DNA of 5,467 nucleotides from Prevotellaceae bacterium (GTDB taxonomy: Bacteria > Bacteroidota > Bacteroidia > Bacteroidales > UBA932), in assembly GCA_031258915.1 (NCBI GenBank), contig JAIRMD010000035.1, positions 1 to 5,467 of the forward strand, read 5' to 3'. The position numbers were made by a program, and so were the translations under genes. Positions 5,390 through 5,467 of the stretch are shown piece after piece. The first letter of the stretch is position 1. The number at the start of each line of letters is the position of its first letter. The notes beneath the pieces are model-generated. The model did not search any database, had not been told where the DNA came from, and worked only from the letters and a program-made list of their open reading frames with translations.

Positions 5390-5467
5390 TAACTCAAGTA
5401 AATGCACGTAAGGCGGAGCTGTGGCTCGCTTAGAAAAAACAGCTTTAAACCGGAGGCACTTCAACGC
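5390..5467 (+). other. Leader of an off-window gene, possibly structured
   Basis: This is the first stretch of the transcript from the promoter just upstream. It contains two mutually exclusive short hairpins: GAGC/GCTC (5416-5419 with 5424-5427) and AGCTGT/ACAGCT (5417-5422 with 5439-5444, 16-base loop). A CCGGAGGCAC segment (5450-5459) follows. An ATG at 5402 opens a frame that is still open at the window end, but its 22 Arg/Lys-rich residues resemble no family I know. I cannot name the downstream gene. Confidence 0.35.

Noticed and set aside
5402..5467. Open frame from the ATG at 5402 as the start of the next gene
   Set aside because: The ATG is only about 12 bases from the predicted transcription start, the 22 visible residues match nothing known, and it overlaps the possible hairpins. 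It is kept only as a possible leader peptide.

Overview
The window looks like chromosomal DNA from a member of the Bacteroidota, most likely a Bacteroidia-type anaerobe of moderately high GC. The pointers are: TAnnTTTG-type -7 promoter boxes with upstream TTG elements, no Shine-Dalgarno sequences before the genes, a secreted protein with a type IX secretion (T9SS) C-terminal sorting domain, a Porin_O_P-type outer-membrane barrel, butyrate kinase, and a PD-(D/E)XK nuclease/transposase-family protein of a kind common in this phylum. I cannot name a genus.

Left part, plus strand (1-2813): the 3' part of an outer-membrane porin gene, then cutC only 7 bases later, then butyrate kinase (buk) after a 70-base gap. 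That gap ends in a tandem TTTTTGAA octamer array running directly into the buk start codon. Porin and cutC are probably cotranscribed. No clear promoter or terminator separates cutC from buk. The usual partner of buk, ptb, is not in the window.

Middle (2814-3925): a short intergenic region holds a good Bacteroidota promoter and a perfect 12-base direct repeat. It is followed by a monocistronic gene for a secreted T9SS type A cargo protein: signal peptide, a conserved but unnamed beta-rich domain, a Pro/Gly/Ser linker and the sorting domain.

Right part, minus strand (5265 down to 3973): a two-gene unit from its own -7 box. The first gene is a PD-(D/E)XK (Rpn/PDDEXK_2-like) nuclease-family protein whose C-terminal helix is encoded by eight 21-base units. 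The second is a 64-residue protein that matches the cytosolic tail motif found at the C-terminus of Bacteroidota rhomboid proteases, here standing alone. This unit converges on the T9SS gene.

Far right (5228-5467): a divergent intergenic region. It holds the minus-strand promoter and a strong plus-strand promoter (ATTG, 20-base spacer, TACCTTTG) with the start of a possibly structured leader for a gene beyond the window. I see no rRNA, tRNA, CRISPR array or complete insertion sequence. Most of the window is ordinary. The less ordinary parts are the repeats (octamer array before buk, 21-base units in the nuclease gene), the stand-alone rhomboid-tail-like small protein, and the right-end leader.
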